From the NCBI RefSeq assembly GCF_000971295.1, contig NZ_LANJ01000001.1:1-64000 (forward strand): a stretch of 64,000 nt of DNA, written 5' to 3'. Every line of letters starts with the position of its first letter. The stretch's first letter is position 1. Under the pieces are notes generated by a model. That model had not been told where the DNA came from and searched no databases. It saw only the letters and a program-made list of their open reading frames with translations. The position numbers and the translations under genes are program-made. The DNA comes from Devosia epidermidihirudinis (GTDB lineage: Bacteria; Pseudomonadota; Alphaproteobacteria; Rhizobiales; Devosiaceae). Of this stretch, positions 14,794 to 23,064 are shown one piece after another.

Positions 14794-15267
14794 ATGTCGA
14801 AAACCACCCCCGCCACCCTCGCGCTGAGTAAGCTCGGCCTTCCCTTCGAAACTGCGACCTATGAGTACAATCCGGACGCCGATCGCGTTGGGTTGCAGGC
14901 GGCAGAGGCCATGGGGGTTTCGCCCTCCATCGTGCTCAAGACGCTGATGGCCGAAGTCGATGGCAAGCCCGTTTGCGTCGTGGTGCCGTCGGATGAAGAA
15001 GTGAACATGAAAAAGCTGGCTGCCGCTTTTGGAGGCAAATCGGCCCATATGATGAAGCCAGCCGACGCGGAGCGCCTGACTGGCTATAAAGTGGGCGGGA
15101 TCAGCCCATTTGGGCAGAAGAAGGCCGTTCCGACCGCAGTCGAGGAACTGGCAACGCTGGAAGACGAAGTCTTTCTCAACGGCGGGCAGCGCGGATTACA
15201 GATCCGGATGAAGCCCGACGATCTGGTTACCGCGCTGGGCGGCAATGCTGCAGATCTCATTCGCTGA
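14794..15267 (+). CDS. ybaK: Cys-tRNA(Pro)/Cys-tRNA(Cys) deacylase, YbaK/EbsC family
   Basis: A 157-residue trans-editing protein that hydrolyses tRNA(Pro) mischarged with cysteine. Family features are the start of the fold at PATLALSKLGLPFET, PSIVLKTLMAEVDGKPVCVVVP with the catalytic-region Lys, and YKVGGISPFGQKK near residues 97-109, the signature loop of YbaK proteins. Length matches E. coli YbaK (159). The ATG at 14794 is chosen because upstream in-frame starts would translate family B repeats. It appears monocistronic. Confidence 0.92.
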   Translation: MSKTTPATLALSKLGLPFETATYEYNPDADRVGLQAAEAMGVSPSIVLKTLMAEVDGKPVCVVVPSDEEVNMKKLAAAFGGKSAHMMKPADAERLTGYKVGGISPFGQKKAVPTAVEELATLEDEVFLNGGQRGLQIRMKPDDLVTALGGNAADLIR

Positions 15268-15287
15268 ATACAGTATTCAGAAAAGAC

Positions 15288-15311
15288 AAAAGGCACCCAA
15301 GAGGATGCCTT
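15288..15311 (-). terminator. Terminator-like hairpin for the DUF1127 gene
   Basis: Read on the minus strand, AAGGCA...TGCCTT forms a stem of 6-7 base pairs followed by TTGTCTTTTC. It lies between the convergent ybaK and DUF1127 genes. A second perfect palindrome, CTGAATACAGTATTCAG (15264-15280), overlaps the ybaK stop and may serve the other direction. Confidence 0.5.
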
Positions 15312-15340
15312 CATCTACATAGCAGCGATTTCAAGAAATC

Positions 15341-15484
15341 TTAGATGGTCTTGCCGCGTGCGATGTTGCGGATGTCACCGCGGGTGATGCCCAGGTCGTT
15401 GAGCTGGCGTGCGTCGAGAGCATTGAGCTCGCGCATGGTGCGCTGATACTGAGCAAACTGTGCGATTTTCTGGCGGATGTTCAT
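15341..15484 (-). CDS. DUF1127 small protein (47 aa)
   Basis: A 47-residue protein with the DUF1127 core: NALDARQLNDLGITRGDIRNI, near-identical to the family pattern L.aLddrqL.DIGitR.dI. The ATG at 15484 follows AAGGGGA by 7 bases; a longer frame to 15556 lacks this. Function is not established for this member. The 195 bases upstream towards the cydX terminator show no further gene. Confidence 0.85.
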   Translation of the reverse strand: MNIRQKIAQFAQYQRTMRELNALDARQLNDLGITRGDIRNIARGKTI

Positions 15485-15679
15485 TTCGGTTCCCCTTCGT
15501 TTGATGACCTCTATGTAGATCCACTGTGTCGTGATTAGAAGGTAGACTCTGTGCACATCCGTTATGCAGTGGGTGCACGCGAAATAGGCAGGCCATTCAT
15601 ATTCGCTTCATCCACGCAGAGGTCGCAGCCCCTCTACTTCACCCACAAAGACACAGCCAACACACTGATATACCTAACG

Positions 15680-15707
15680 AAAACAGGCGCCACTTGCGCG
15701 GCGCCTG
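15680..15707 (-). terminator. Rho-independent terminator after cydX
   Basis: On the minus strand, CAGGCGCC-GCGCAAGT-GGCGCCTG (8-base perfect arms) is followed by TTTTCG. It lies about 40 bases after the cydX stop and ends the cydABX transcript. Confidence 0.75.
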
Positions 15708-15747
15708 CATTAATAGATTTTTGACCATCTGGACAAGAGCCATGCAG

Positions 15748-15879
15748 CTAGCGCTGGATTGGTTCCTGTCCTGCCTCTTCTGCATGCCGGCGGTCTTCGC
15801 GCAGCTCAAACCACATCGCATTCAGGATGCCGAAGCTGCAGGCCAGCCCCAGGCCGAGTATCCAGGAAAAGTACCACAT
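15748..15879 (-). CDS. cydX: Cytochrome bd small subunit CydX
   Basis: A 43-residue single-span membrane protein. It begins MWYFSWILGLGLACSFGILN and is followed by AMWFELRED, the diagnostic CydX pattern (Y-F-W-I-LG...N..W.E). An AGGAGG ribosome binding site lies 7 bases before the ATG. It starts 11 bases after the cydB stop. CydX stabilises the haem-binding core of bd oxidase. The C-terminal tail of about 17 charged residues is cytoplasmic. It is short enough to be missed by routine ORF calling. Confidence 0.93.
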   Translation of the reverse strand: MWYFSWILGLGLACSFGILNAMWFELREDRRHAEEAGQEPIQR

Positions 15880-15889
15880 TGCGGGCCTC

Positions 15890-17038
15890 CTAATAGGCGT
15901 TGGGGTTCTTGTCGATGCTCTGGGTGGACACAGGCCCGCGCATGACGCGGAAGACCCAGCCGGTATAGAGCACGATGATGGGCAGGAAGAAGACCGTCAC
16001 CAGAAGCATGATGAACAGGGTCAGGTGGCTCGAGGAGGCATCCCACAGGGTCAGGCTCGAGTTCGGCACTGTGGAGGATGGCAGCACGAACGGGAACAGC
16101 GACAGGCCGGCGGTGCTGATGATGCCGAAGATAGCCAGGCTCGATGCCAGCAGCGTTGGCAGGCGCAGCCGCAGCTGCAACCCGATCAGCGCACCCACCA
16201 GACCGACAAAGCCCAGCACTGGCGCAGTGATCATCCAGGGATAGAGGCTGTAATTGTTCAGCCACCCGCCCGTGGACAGGGCCACTGTCTTGGCCAGCGG
16301 ATTGATCGGCGCATTGGGGTCGATCACGCTGGTCACGGCGTAGCCCTGAATACCATAGGCGATCCACAGCCCACCCAGCGCAAACAGCACCAGCGTCACG
16401 ATGGCCGCGAGGCTGCCGAAGGTGCGGGCCCGGTCGGCCACGGGGCCGATGGTCTTGCCCGCGATAACGGCGGCGCCCTGCGTCACGATCATCCCCAGGC
16501 TCACCAGCCCGCACAGCAGCGCAAACGGCATGAGCAGCTGGAAGAAGTTGCCCGTGTAGAAGTTGCGCATCGTGTCATCGAGGTGGAATGGCGCGCCGAG
16601 CAACACATTGCCCACCGCCACGCCGAAGATCAGCGATGGCACAAAGCCACCGATGAACAGGGCCCAATCCCACACGGCGCGCCAGCGGTCGTCCTTGATC
16701 TTGCCGCGGAACTTGAACCCGACCGGACGCAGGATCAGCGCCAGGAGGATCACGATCATCGCCAGATAGAAGCCCGAGAAGCTGACCGCATAGAGTGGTG
16801 GGAAGGCGGCGAAAATGGCGCCACCGCCCAGGATCAGCCAAACCTGGTTACCTTCCCAGGTCGGGCCCATCAGGTTGATCAGCACGCGGCGTTCGGCGTC
16901 GGTGCGCGCGGCGAAGGGGAGCAGCGTGCCCACCCCCAGATCGCGCCCACCCATGATGGCAAAGCCCATCAGAAGAATGCCGAGCAGAGCCCACCAGATG
17001 AGGCGCAGGGTTTCGTAGTCGAGCGGAATGGAGCTCAT
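15890..17038 (-). CDS. cydB: Cytochrome bd ubiquinol oxidase subunit II
   Basis: A 382-residue polytopic protein. It contains the CydB signatures [15 protein letters not shown] near residues 14-28, [20 protein letters not shown] near 60-80, [19 protein letters not shown] and [22 protein letters not shown]. It partners CydA in reducing O2 to water at high affinity. One oddity: the conserved DGFD stretch after helix 1 reads GGRD (residues 30-33), losing the first Asp and the Phe. It overlaps cydA by ATGA and is followed at once by cydX. Confidence 0.96.
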   Translation of the reverse strand: MSSIPLDYETLRLIWWALLGILLMGFAIMGGRDLGVGTLLPFAARTDAERRVLINLMGPTWEGNQVWLILGGGAIFAAFPPLYAVSFSGFYLAMIVILLALILRPVGFKFRGKIKDDRWRAVWDWALFIGGFVPSLIFGVAVGNVLLGAPFHLDDTMRNFYTGNFFQLLMPFALLCGLVSLGMIVTQGAAVIAGKTIGPVADRARTFGSLAAIVTLVLFALGGLWIAYGIQGYAVTSVIDPNAPINPLAKTVALSTGGWLNNYSLYPWMITAPVLGFVGLVGALIGLQLRLRLPTLLASSLAIFGIISTAGLSLFPFVLPSSTVPNSSLTLWDASSSHLTLFIMLLVTVFFLPIIVLYTGWVFRVMRGPVSTQSIDKNPNAY

Positions 17039-18639
17039 GATCCGATTTCCTTGGTGGCGGGCGTTGCGGCGACGGCGACCATGACATGGTCGATATCGTC
17101 AGAGTCAGGCGCGTCGAACAGCGTGTCCTTGGGGCCGGCTTTGATCACCTTGATCATCAGGATGACCATGATGACCAGAAGCGTCGAGTACAGGGCCACA
17201 AAGAAGCTCAGCGAGATGACGAGGTCCCAGAAGTGGAGCCCAGAGGCGGCATAGAAGGTGGGCAACACGCCCTCCACCACCCAGGGCTGCCGACCGAACT
17301 CGGCGATGAACCAGCCCGACTCGATGGCCACCCATGGTAGCGGCAGCACAAGCAGGCCGATCCACAGCATGGGGCGGTTGGTGTCTAGCCAGCCGCGCGA
17401 GGCGCGGTAGAACCAAACGGCAAAGAACGCGATGAAGAAGAAGCCCAGACCCATCATGATGCGGAAGGTCCAGAACAGCGGCCAGACGTCTGGCACGGTG
17501 TCGGCGGCGGCCATCTTGATCTCGGCCTCGGTCGCGTTGCCGACGTCCTCGCGATACTTCTTGAGCAGCAGGCCATAGCCCAGGTCTGCCCAATGTTCGT
17601 CAAACGTGGCCCGCGCTGCGGCGTTCGTGCCATCGGCGCGAATTTCCTGCAGGGCGTCATAGGCGATCATGCCGGTGCGAATGCGCGCTTCAGCATTGTG
17701 AACCAGTTCCTCGATGCCGGGCAGTTCCTTGTCCAGCGAACGGGTCGTAATGATGCCGCCCAGCCATGGAATGCTGATCGAAAATTCTGGCGCGCCGCCA
17801 TCAGGTCCGGGCAGAGCGAAGATCGTCCAGGGCGCCGGCGCCGGCTCGGTGTGGAAGCTGGCTTCCATCGCCGCGATTTTCATCTTCTGGTTTTCCGTCG
17901 CGACATAGCCGCTTTCGTCACCCAGCACGACGACCGACAGGGCCGAAGCCAGACCGAAGCTGGCGGCCACGACCATCGAGCGCTTGGCGATTTCGATATG
18001 CTTGCCCTGCAGCAGGAACAGGCACGAAATGGCGAAGATGAACACCGCGCCCAGCAGATAGCCGGCGCTGACGGTGTGCACGAACTTGGCCTGCGCCACC
18101 TGGTTGAAAATGACGGCGATGAAGTCGGTGACTTCCATGCGCATCGTGTCGGGATTGAACTTCGCCCCGACCGGGTTCTGCATCCAGCCATTGGCTACAA
18201 GGATCCAGAGCGCCGAGAAGTTGGCGCCCAGTGCCATCAGCCAGGTCACGACCAGGTGGCCGATCTTGCTGAGGCGATCCCAGCCGAAGAAGAACAGACC
18301 GATAAATGTGGCTTCGAGGAAGAACGCCATCAGGCCTTCGATGGCCAGCGGCGCGCCGAACACGTCACCCACATAATGGCTGTAATAGCTCCAGTTCATG
18401 CCGAACTGGAATTCCATCACGATGCCGGTGGCGACGCCCATGGCGAAATTCACACCAAAAAGTGTGCCCCAGAACAGGGTTGCCTTGCGCCAGACCTCGC
18501 GTCCGGTCATGACGTAGACGCTTTCCATGATGGCTATCAGGATAGCCAGACCGATGGTGAGCGGAACGAAGAGAAAATGATACATCGCAGTGGCTGCGAA
18601 CTGCCACCGCGACAGTTCGACAACAGTCATGTCGATCAT
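17035..18639 (-). CDS. cydA: Cytochrome bd ubiquinol oxidase subunit I
   Basis: A 534-residue haem subunit. The axial ligands are present: His21 in MYHFLFVPL, His188 in FVHTVSAGY, and a Met in FRIMMG near residue 400. The acidic pair Glu101 (AIEGL) and Glu109 (FLEATF) is conserved. The periplasmic Q-loop is the long form ([13 protein letters not shown], then an insertion up to [10 protein letters not shown]), placing it with E. coli bd-I rather than short-loop CIO enzymes. It is the first gene of cydABX; a perfect FNR box lies 85 bases upstream of the start. Confidence 0.97.
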   Translation of the reverse strand: MIDMTVVELSRWQFAATAMYHFLFVPLTIGLAILIAIMESVYVMTGREVWRKATLFWGTLFGVNFAMGVATGIVMEFQFGMNWSYYSHYVGDVFGAPLAIEGLMAFFLEATFIGLFFFGWDRLSKIGHLVVTWLMALGANFSALWILVANGWMQNPVGAKFNPDTMRMEVTDFIAVIFNQVAQAKFVHTVSAGYLLGAVFIFAISCLFLLQGKHIEIAKRSMVVAASFGLASALSVVVLGDESGYVATENQKMKIAAMEASFHTEPAPAPWTIFALPGPDGGAPEFSISIPWLGGIITTRSLDKELPGIEELVHNAEARIRTGMIAYDALQEIRADGTNAAARATFDEHWADLGYGLLLKKYREDVGNATEAEIKMAAADTVPDVWPLFWTFRIMMGLGFFFIAFFAVWFYRASRGWLDTNRPMLWIGLLVLPLPWVAIESGWFIAEFGRQPWVVEGVLPTFYAASGLHFWDLVISLSFFVALYSTLLVIMVILMIKVIKAGPKDTLFDAPDSDDIDHVMVAVAATPATKEIGS

Positions 18640-18723
18640 GGCGCTACTGCCCCTATGGTTGGCGGCACGCCTGAGTCGCGGCCGTCACTGCGCACTCTTT
18701 GCCCCCAGAGACTTGCGCATGCA

Positions 18724-18737
18724 TTGATTCAGATCAA
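18724..18737. promoter_or_regulatory. FNR/FnrL box between cydA and cydD
   Basis: TTGATTCAGATCAA is a perfect TTGAT-N4-ATCAA palindrome. It lies 85 bases from the cydA start and 58 bases from the cydD start, so it can serve both directions. An Fnr-type regulator with the matching E--SR recognition helix is encoded at the end of the cydDC cluster. Confidence 0.85.
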
Positions 18738-18794
18738 GCCACGTTGCGGCGATTGGTCTAGGGGTGGGTGGGGCATAGGATTGCGACAGGTAAT

Positions 18795-20534
18795 ATGACG
18801 ACTAAAGCTCCCGACCAAAGCAGGCTAGACGGCAAAACCCTGTCAGGCCTGCGCCGTTTCGGCGGTGGCTGGCTCTATGTGGCCATTGGCGCGCCCCTGC
18901 TCGGCGGCGCCCTTCTGGTCTGGCAGGCGTGGATTCTGTCCAGCGTTGTCGGCGATGCCATTCAGGATGGGGCCTCGCTCGATGTGCTGGCGCCGGGCGT
19001 CATCACCATTCTCGCCCTGCTGCTGGTGCGCGCCGCGCTCTCGGCCATTGGTGACCGTGCGGGCACCGCTGGCTCCGAGGCCATTAAGCGCACCGTGCGG
19101 AGCCTGCTGTTCTCAAACCTGTTGTCACGGTCGCCCCGCGCTGCCGATCAGCCGCAATCGGGCGCCGCCGCTGCCGCCATCATCGATCAGGTCGAAGCCC
19201 TCGACGGGTTCTTCGCCAAATACCTCCCCGCCATGATCCAGGCCGGGCTGCTCCCCATCGCCTTTGGCGCGATCATCCTGCCGCTCGATTGGCTGGCCGG
19301 GTTGCTGTTCCTCATCACCGCGCCGCTCATTCCAATCTTCATGGCGCTGGTGGGCTGGGGCGCTCAGATCGCCACCGACCGTCAGGCCCGCGCCCTGTCC
19401 ATTCTCACCGGACGGTTTGCCGATCGCCTGCGCGGTCTGCTGACTCTCAAGCTGTTTGGCCGCGATCAGGCTGAAACCGCTGGCATCGTTTCGGCCAGTG
19501 ACGAGCTGCGCAAGCGCACCCTCAAGGTGCTGCGCATCGCCTTTCTGTCCTCGGCCGTGCTCGAGTTCTTCGCGGCGCTCGGGGTGGCGGGTGTCGCTCT
19601 TTATATAGGGCTCACCTTCATCGAGTTCCTCCACCTGCGCTCGAGCCCGATGACGCTGCAGCTTGGCCTCTTCCTGCTGCTGATGGCGCCCGAGGTTTAC
19701 AACCCGCTGCGCCTGCTCGCCGCGCACTATCATGACCGCGCCTCGGCCAAGGCCGCCATTGGCGAAATCGAAGCTCAGCTTGGCAAGCTCCCGACCGAGA
19801 TCGTCCCTCTCGCCGACGCGCCGCACTCGCACCAGACGTCGGCCCTTGGCCTCACTCTCGCTGGGTTGACCCTGCGCACGCCAGATCGTGCTCGGGTTAT
19901 CCTCTCTGATGCCAAGCTCACCGTCGCTCCTGGCGAACACGTTGCTTTGCTCGGCCCCAGCGGCATTGGCAAGTCGACCCTGCTCGAAGCCATTGCCCGC
20001 CTGCGCGATTACGATGGTCAGATCGATATCGGTCAGCGCCCCCTCACCGACTGGGCCGAAAACGACCTGCGCGATGGGATCACCATGCTGGGTCAAAAGC
20101 CGCGCATTTTCGCTGGCAGCATGGCCGACAATATCGCCCTCGCCCGCCCCAATGCGACCGCTGCCGAAATCCGCCGCGCCGCCGAGCTGGCCCATGTCGC
20201 CGCGTTTGCCGACGCACTGCCCGAGGGTCTCGATACCCTCTTGGGGGATGGTGGCCTTGGCCTTTCCGGTGGCCAGGTTCAGCGCATTGCCCTCGCCCGC
20301 ATCTATCTGCGCGACGCGGGGCTGATCCTTCTCGATGAGCCGACCGCCCATCTCGATGCTGCTCTCGAAGCCGCCGTGCTCGATGACCTGCAGCGTTTCG
20401 CGCGCGGACGCACCCTGATCATCGCCACCCATTCCGAGGCTGTCGCCAGCCGCATGGGCAAGGCCTGGCGCATAGCGGGTGAGTCCTTGTTATCCACCCC
20501 CATGCCGGCCAATGCTAAAAGGAGTATCGCATGA
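18795..20534 (+). CDS. cydD: Thiol reductant ABC exporter subunit CydD
   Basis: About 579 residues. It is the membrane/ATPase half-transporter that, with CydC, exports cysteine or glutathione to the periplasm, needed for bd oxidase assembly. There are six predicted spans in the first 310 residues. The ATPase domain has Walker A GPSGIGKSTL near residue 393, signature LSGGQVQRIALARI and Walker B LILLDEPTAHLD. The ATG at 18795 is preferred to an in-frame start at 18768, which lies closer to the FNR box. The stop overlaps cydC as ATGA. Confidence 0.94.
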   Translation: MTTKAPDQSRLDGKTLSGLRRFGGGWLYVAIGAPLLGGALLVWQAWILSSVVGDAIQDGASLDVLAPGVITILALLLVRAALSAIGDRAGTAGSEAIKRTVRSLLFSNLLSRSPRAADQPQSGAAAAAIIDQVEALDGFFAKYLPAMIQAGLLPIAFGAIILPLDWLAGLLFLITAPLIPIFMALVGWGAQIATDRQARALSILTGRFADRLRGLLTLKLFGRDQAETAGIVSASDELRKRTLKVLRIAFLSSAVLEFFAALGVAGVALYIGLTFIEFLHLRSSPMTLQLGLFLLLMAPEVYNPLRLLAAHYHDRASAKAAIGEIEAQLGKLPTEIVPLADAPHSHQTSALGLTLAGLTLRTPDRARVILSDAKLTVAPGEHVALLGPSGIGKSTLLEAIARLRDYDGQIDIGQRPLTDWAENDLRDGITMLGQKPRIFAGSMADNIALARPNATAAEIRRAAELAHVAAFADALPEGLDTLLGDGGLGLSGGQVQRIALARIYLRDAGLILLDEPTAHLDAALEAAVLDDLQRFARGRTLIIATHSEAVASRMGKAWRIAGESLLSTPMPANAKRSIA

Positions 20535-22183
20535 AAGCGCTCCTCACCTTCCGCAAGCTGTTTGCACAGCAGGCTCGCGGTTTGGCCCTCGCTTTGCTGC
20601 TGTCGCTGATTGCGGTGGCCTCGGGCGTCGCCCTTCTGGGCACCTCTGGTTGGTTCATTACCGCAGCAGCCCTCACCACAGCCGGTTTGGCCTTCAATCT
20701 CTTCGTGCCATCCTCGATGGTGCGGGGCTTTTCATTTATCCGCATTTTGGCCCGATATGGTGAACGGCTGTCGGGGCATAATGCTACCCTGAAGCTACTG
20801 TCTGACATTCGTGGCTGGCTGTTCGCGCGCCTCTTCCCCCGCCTGCCGCTGCGCGACCGCAGCCTGCGTCATGGCGACCTCGTCAGCCGCCTCACCGCCG
20901 ATGTCGACGCCCTCGACACCGCCTTTCTCGTGGCCATCGGCCCCATCGTCGCAGCTGTTATTATCGGGCTGACACTGACCACCGTTCTGGGTTTCCTGCT
21001 GCCACTGGCCGCCATTGTCTATGGCCTCAGCTTTGCCCTCGCGGTCATCGTTGTCCCCGTCGCTTTGGTCATCGCCAGCCGCACCGCTGGCAAACTCAAT
21101 GTTGCCCGCGCTGCCGATGCCCGCGCTGCCGTTCTCGACGGCATTGAAGGCCATGCCGATCTCACCATTTTCGGCGTTCTCGGCACCGCCCAGTCGGGCT
21201 TTACCGCGACGGCGCAGCGCCTTAGCGACGCCAAGGGGCAGCTCTCGACCCTCACCGCAGCTGCCGGTTTTGCCGTGCAGGCTCTCGCCGCCATCGCCCT
21301 TATCGGCTCGCTTTGGCTCGGTCTACAGGCGCTCTCTGCCGATCAGATCGACGGTGCCGTTCTGGCGGGTCTGCTCCTGGCTATCCTCGGTAGTTTCGAG
21401 GCCACCAGCGCCATCGTCCGCTCGGTCGGCAAGCTCACCACCGCCATGGCCGCTGCCGAACGTCTCACCGCCATCGCCGAAGGCCCTATCCTCGTCAGCG
21501 ATCCAGTTTCGCCCGCCGCCCTGCCCGCCGACACCACCATCGCCGTCAACGGCGTCAGCTTCGCCTATGATGGTGGCGCGCCCGTGCTCAGCGAGACTAG
21601 CCTCACTGTCGCCCCCGGCGAACATGTCGCCATTGTCGGCCCGAGCGGCGCCGGAAAGTCCAGTCTTCTCAGCCTCTTGCTGCGACTCGCCGATCCACAG
21701 GCTGGCCAGATCACCCTGGGCGGCACGGACCTGATGGCACTCAACCAGGCCGACGTGCACAGGAGCATGGCTCTCCTCAGCCAGGACAGCCCGCTGTTCA
21801 ACGACTCTATCCGCGCCAACCTGCTGATCGCCAACGAGAATGCGGACGATGACGCGCTGTGGGATAGCCTTTCCAGCGCCGGGATTGCTGACTTTATCCG
21901 CGCCCTGCCCAATGGGCTGCATACTGTGGTCGGTGAAGGCGGTCGCACGGTCTCGGTTGGACAGGCTCGTCGCCTCTGCCTCGCCCGCGCCCTGCTCTCG
22001 GACGCGCCGATCCTGCTGCTGGATGAGCCCACTTCAGCGCTCGACCGGGTTGCAGAGGTCGGGTTCTTTGAAACGCTCCGCACGGCCGCACGCGGTCGCA
22101 CGGTTATCGTGGTGACACACGCCGCCATTCCAGATGGCAGCGTGGATCGCGTGGTGACGATGGGAAACGGTCGGCTGGTTTAG
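20531..22183 (+). CDS. cydC: Thiol reductant ABC exporter subunit CydC
   Basis: A 550-residue partner of CydD. The membrane domain opens with the CydC-typical LLGTSGWFITAAALT and GVSFIRI-like segment (here GFSFIRILARYGERL). The ATPase domain has Walker A GPSGAGKSSL near residue 375, a signature that reads VSVGQARRLCLAR (LSGGQ replaced by VSVGQ), and LLLDEPTSALD. The Ser-Gly-Gly to Ser-Val-Gly change in the C-loop is worth noting. It is translationally coupled to cydD and ends two bases before the convergent fnrL stop. Confidence 0.94.
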   Translation: MKALLTFRKLFAQQARGLALALLLSLIAVASGVALLGTSGWFITAAALTTAGLAFNLFVPSSMVRGFSFIRILARYGERLSGHNATLKLLSDIRGWLFARLFPRLPLRDRSLRHGDLVSRLTADVDALDTAFLVAIGPIVAAVIIGLTLTTVLGFLLPLAAIVYGLSFALAVIVVPVALVIASRTAGKLNVARAADARAAVLDGIEGHADLTIFGVLGTAQSGFTATAQRLSDAKGQLSTLTAAAGFAVQALAAIALIGSLWLGLQALSADQIDGAVLAGLLLAILGSFEATSAIVRSVGKLTTAMAAAERLTAIAEGPILVSDPVSPAALPADTTIAVNGVSFAYDGGAPVLSETSLTVAPGEHVAIVGPSGAGKSSLLSLLLRLADPQAGQITLGGTDLMALNQADVHRSMALLSQDSPLFNDSIRANLLIANENADDDALWDSLSSAGIADFIRALPNGLHTVVGEGGRTVSVGQARRLCLARALLSDAPILLLDEPTSALDRVAEVGFFETLRTAARGRTVIVVTHAAIPDGSVDRVVTMGNGRLV

Positions 22184-22899
22184 CCGCAGCGTACGCGCAG
22201 ACGCGCGATGTCGGGAACCGAGACATGACGATAATTCTCGATCTCTATCACGCCGTCGGCCTTGAGCTTGCTCACCTGGCGACTGACCGTTTCGATGGTC
22301 AGCCCAAGGAAGTCGCCAATGTCGGCGCGGCTCAGCGGCAGGTCAAACGTCGTGACTTCGCCTTGGGCGGGGTCGATGTGGCTGGCGATGAGATAGAGGA
22401 AGCTCGCGACCTTCTCGGCGGCGGTCTTGCGGCCCAGCGTCACCATCCAGTCACGCGCCTCGTCAAGCTCGCGCAGCGTCTGCAGCATGATGCGATGTTC
22501 CAGCGCCGGGTTCTCCCGCACCAGGTTCTCCATAGCAGCCTTGGGCACCATGCAGAGATCGACATCGGAGGCCGCTTCCGCCGCCACACGGCTTTCCTTG
22601 GCAAACAGCCGCCCCAGCAAATCAGGCGCAAATTGCAGCCCAACAACCTGCTGGCGACCATCTTCCAGAACCTTGGACAGCTTGATCACCCCGCGCAGCA
22701 CATTGCCATAGCCGGTAATTGGCATGGCATCGCCCAATAGTTCTTCCCCGGCGGCATGATGCACACGACGGGTCTGGCGCGCGAGCTGCGTCAATTGTTC
22801 GGGAGAAAGGGCGCCGCAAATCCCCTGATGGCGGGACTCGCAACTTTGGCAGAGGATCGGCAGATCAGAATTGTGAATGTCGTTGCGGACGGGCTGCAT
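22180..22899 (-). CDS. fnrL: Crp/Fnr-family oxygen-responsive regulator (FnrL type)
   Basis: A 239-residue protein. N-terminal cysteines in LCQSCESRHQGICG give C-x2-C-x7-C, with another Cys in DVDLCMVP, suited to an oxygen-labile [4Fe-4S] cluster. A cyclic-nucleotide-like beta-roll follows. The C-terminal helix-turn-helix is DIGDFLGLTIETVSRQVSKL, where E-x2-SR is the FNR-type recognition motif for TTGAT. The start at 22899 is set by AGGAGG 8 bases upstream; 12 extra codons upstream are not supported. It probably activates cydABX and cydDC through the box at 18724-18737. Confidence 0.92.
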   Translation of the reverse strand: MQPVRNDIHNSDLPILCQSCESRHQGICGALSPEQLTQLARQTRRVHHAAGEELLGDAMPITGYGNVLRGVIKLSKVLEDGRQQVVGLQFAPDLLGRLFAKESRVAAEAASDVDLCMVPKAAMENLVRENPALEHRIMLQTLRELDEARDWMVTLGRKTAAEKVASFLYLIASHIDPAQGEVTTFDLPLSRADIGDFLGLTIETVSRQVSKLKADGVIEIENYRHVSVPDIARLRVRCG

Positions 22900-23011
22900 G
22901 GGTGGCGCCTCCTGACCGCCTCGATATAGTGCCAACTGATCAGCACTTTAAGCTGCGCAACTGTCGCAGTGCCAACCTGCCGCAGTCAATGGGCAACCTT
23001 GAATTGAGCCC

Positions 23012-23042
23012 TTGACCTTCCCATCATTGGAAGGTCTATATG
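23012..23042 (+). promoter_or_regulatory. CueR-type promoter of copA-cueR-copZ
   Basis: The -35 TTGACC (23012-23017) and -10 TATATG (23037-23042) are separated by 19 bases, the over-long spacer typical of MerR-family control. The spacer contains the dyad ACCTTCC-CATCATT-GGAAGGT (23015-23035), matching the CueR operator of E. coli copA almost exactly. Transcription would begin about 15 bases before the copA start. Confidence 0.9.
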
Positions 23043-23064
23043 CTGTTGGACGAGGTAAAAAACC

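Noticed and set aside
15827..17254. 475-codon open frame antisense to cydB
   Set aside because: His/Gln/Asp-rich shadow of a membrane protein gene; covers cydX as well.
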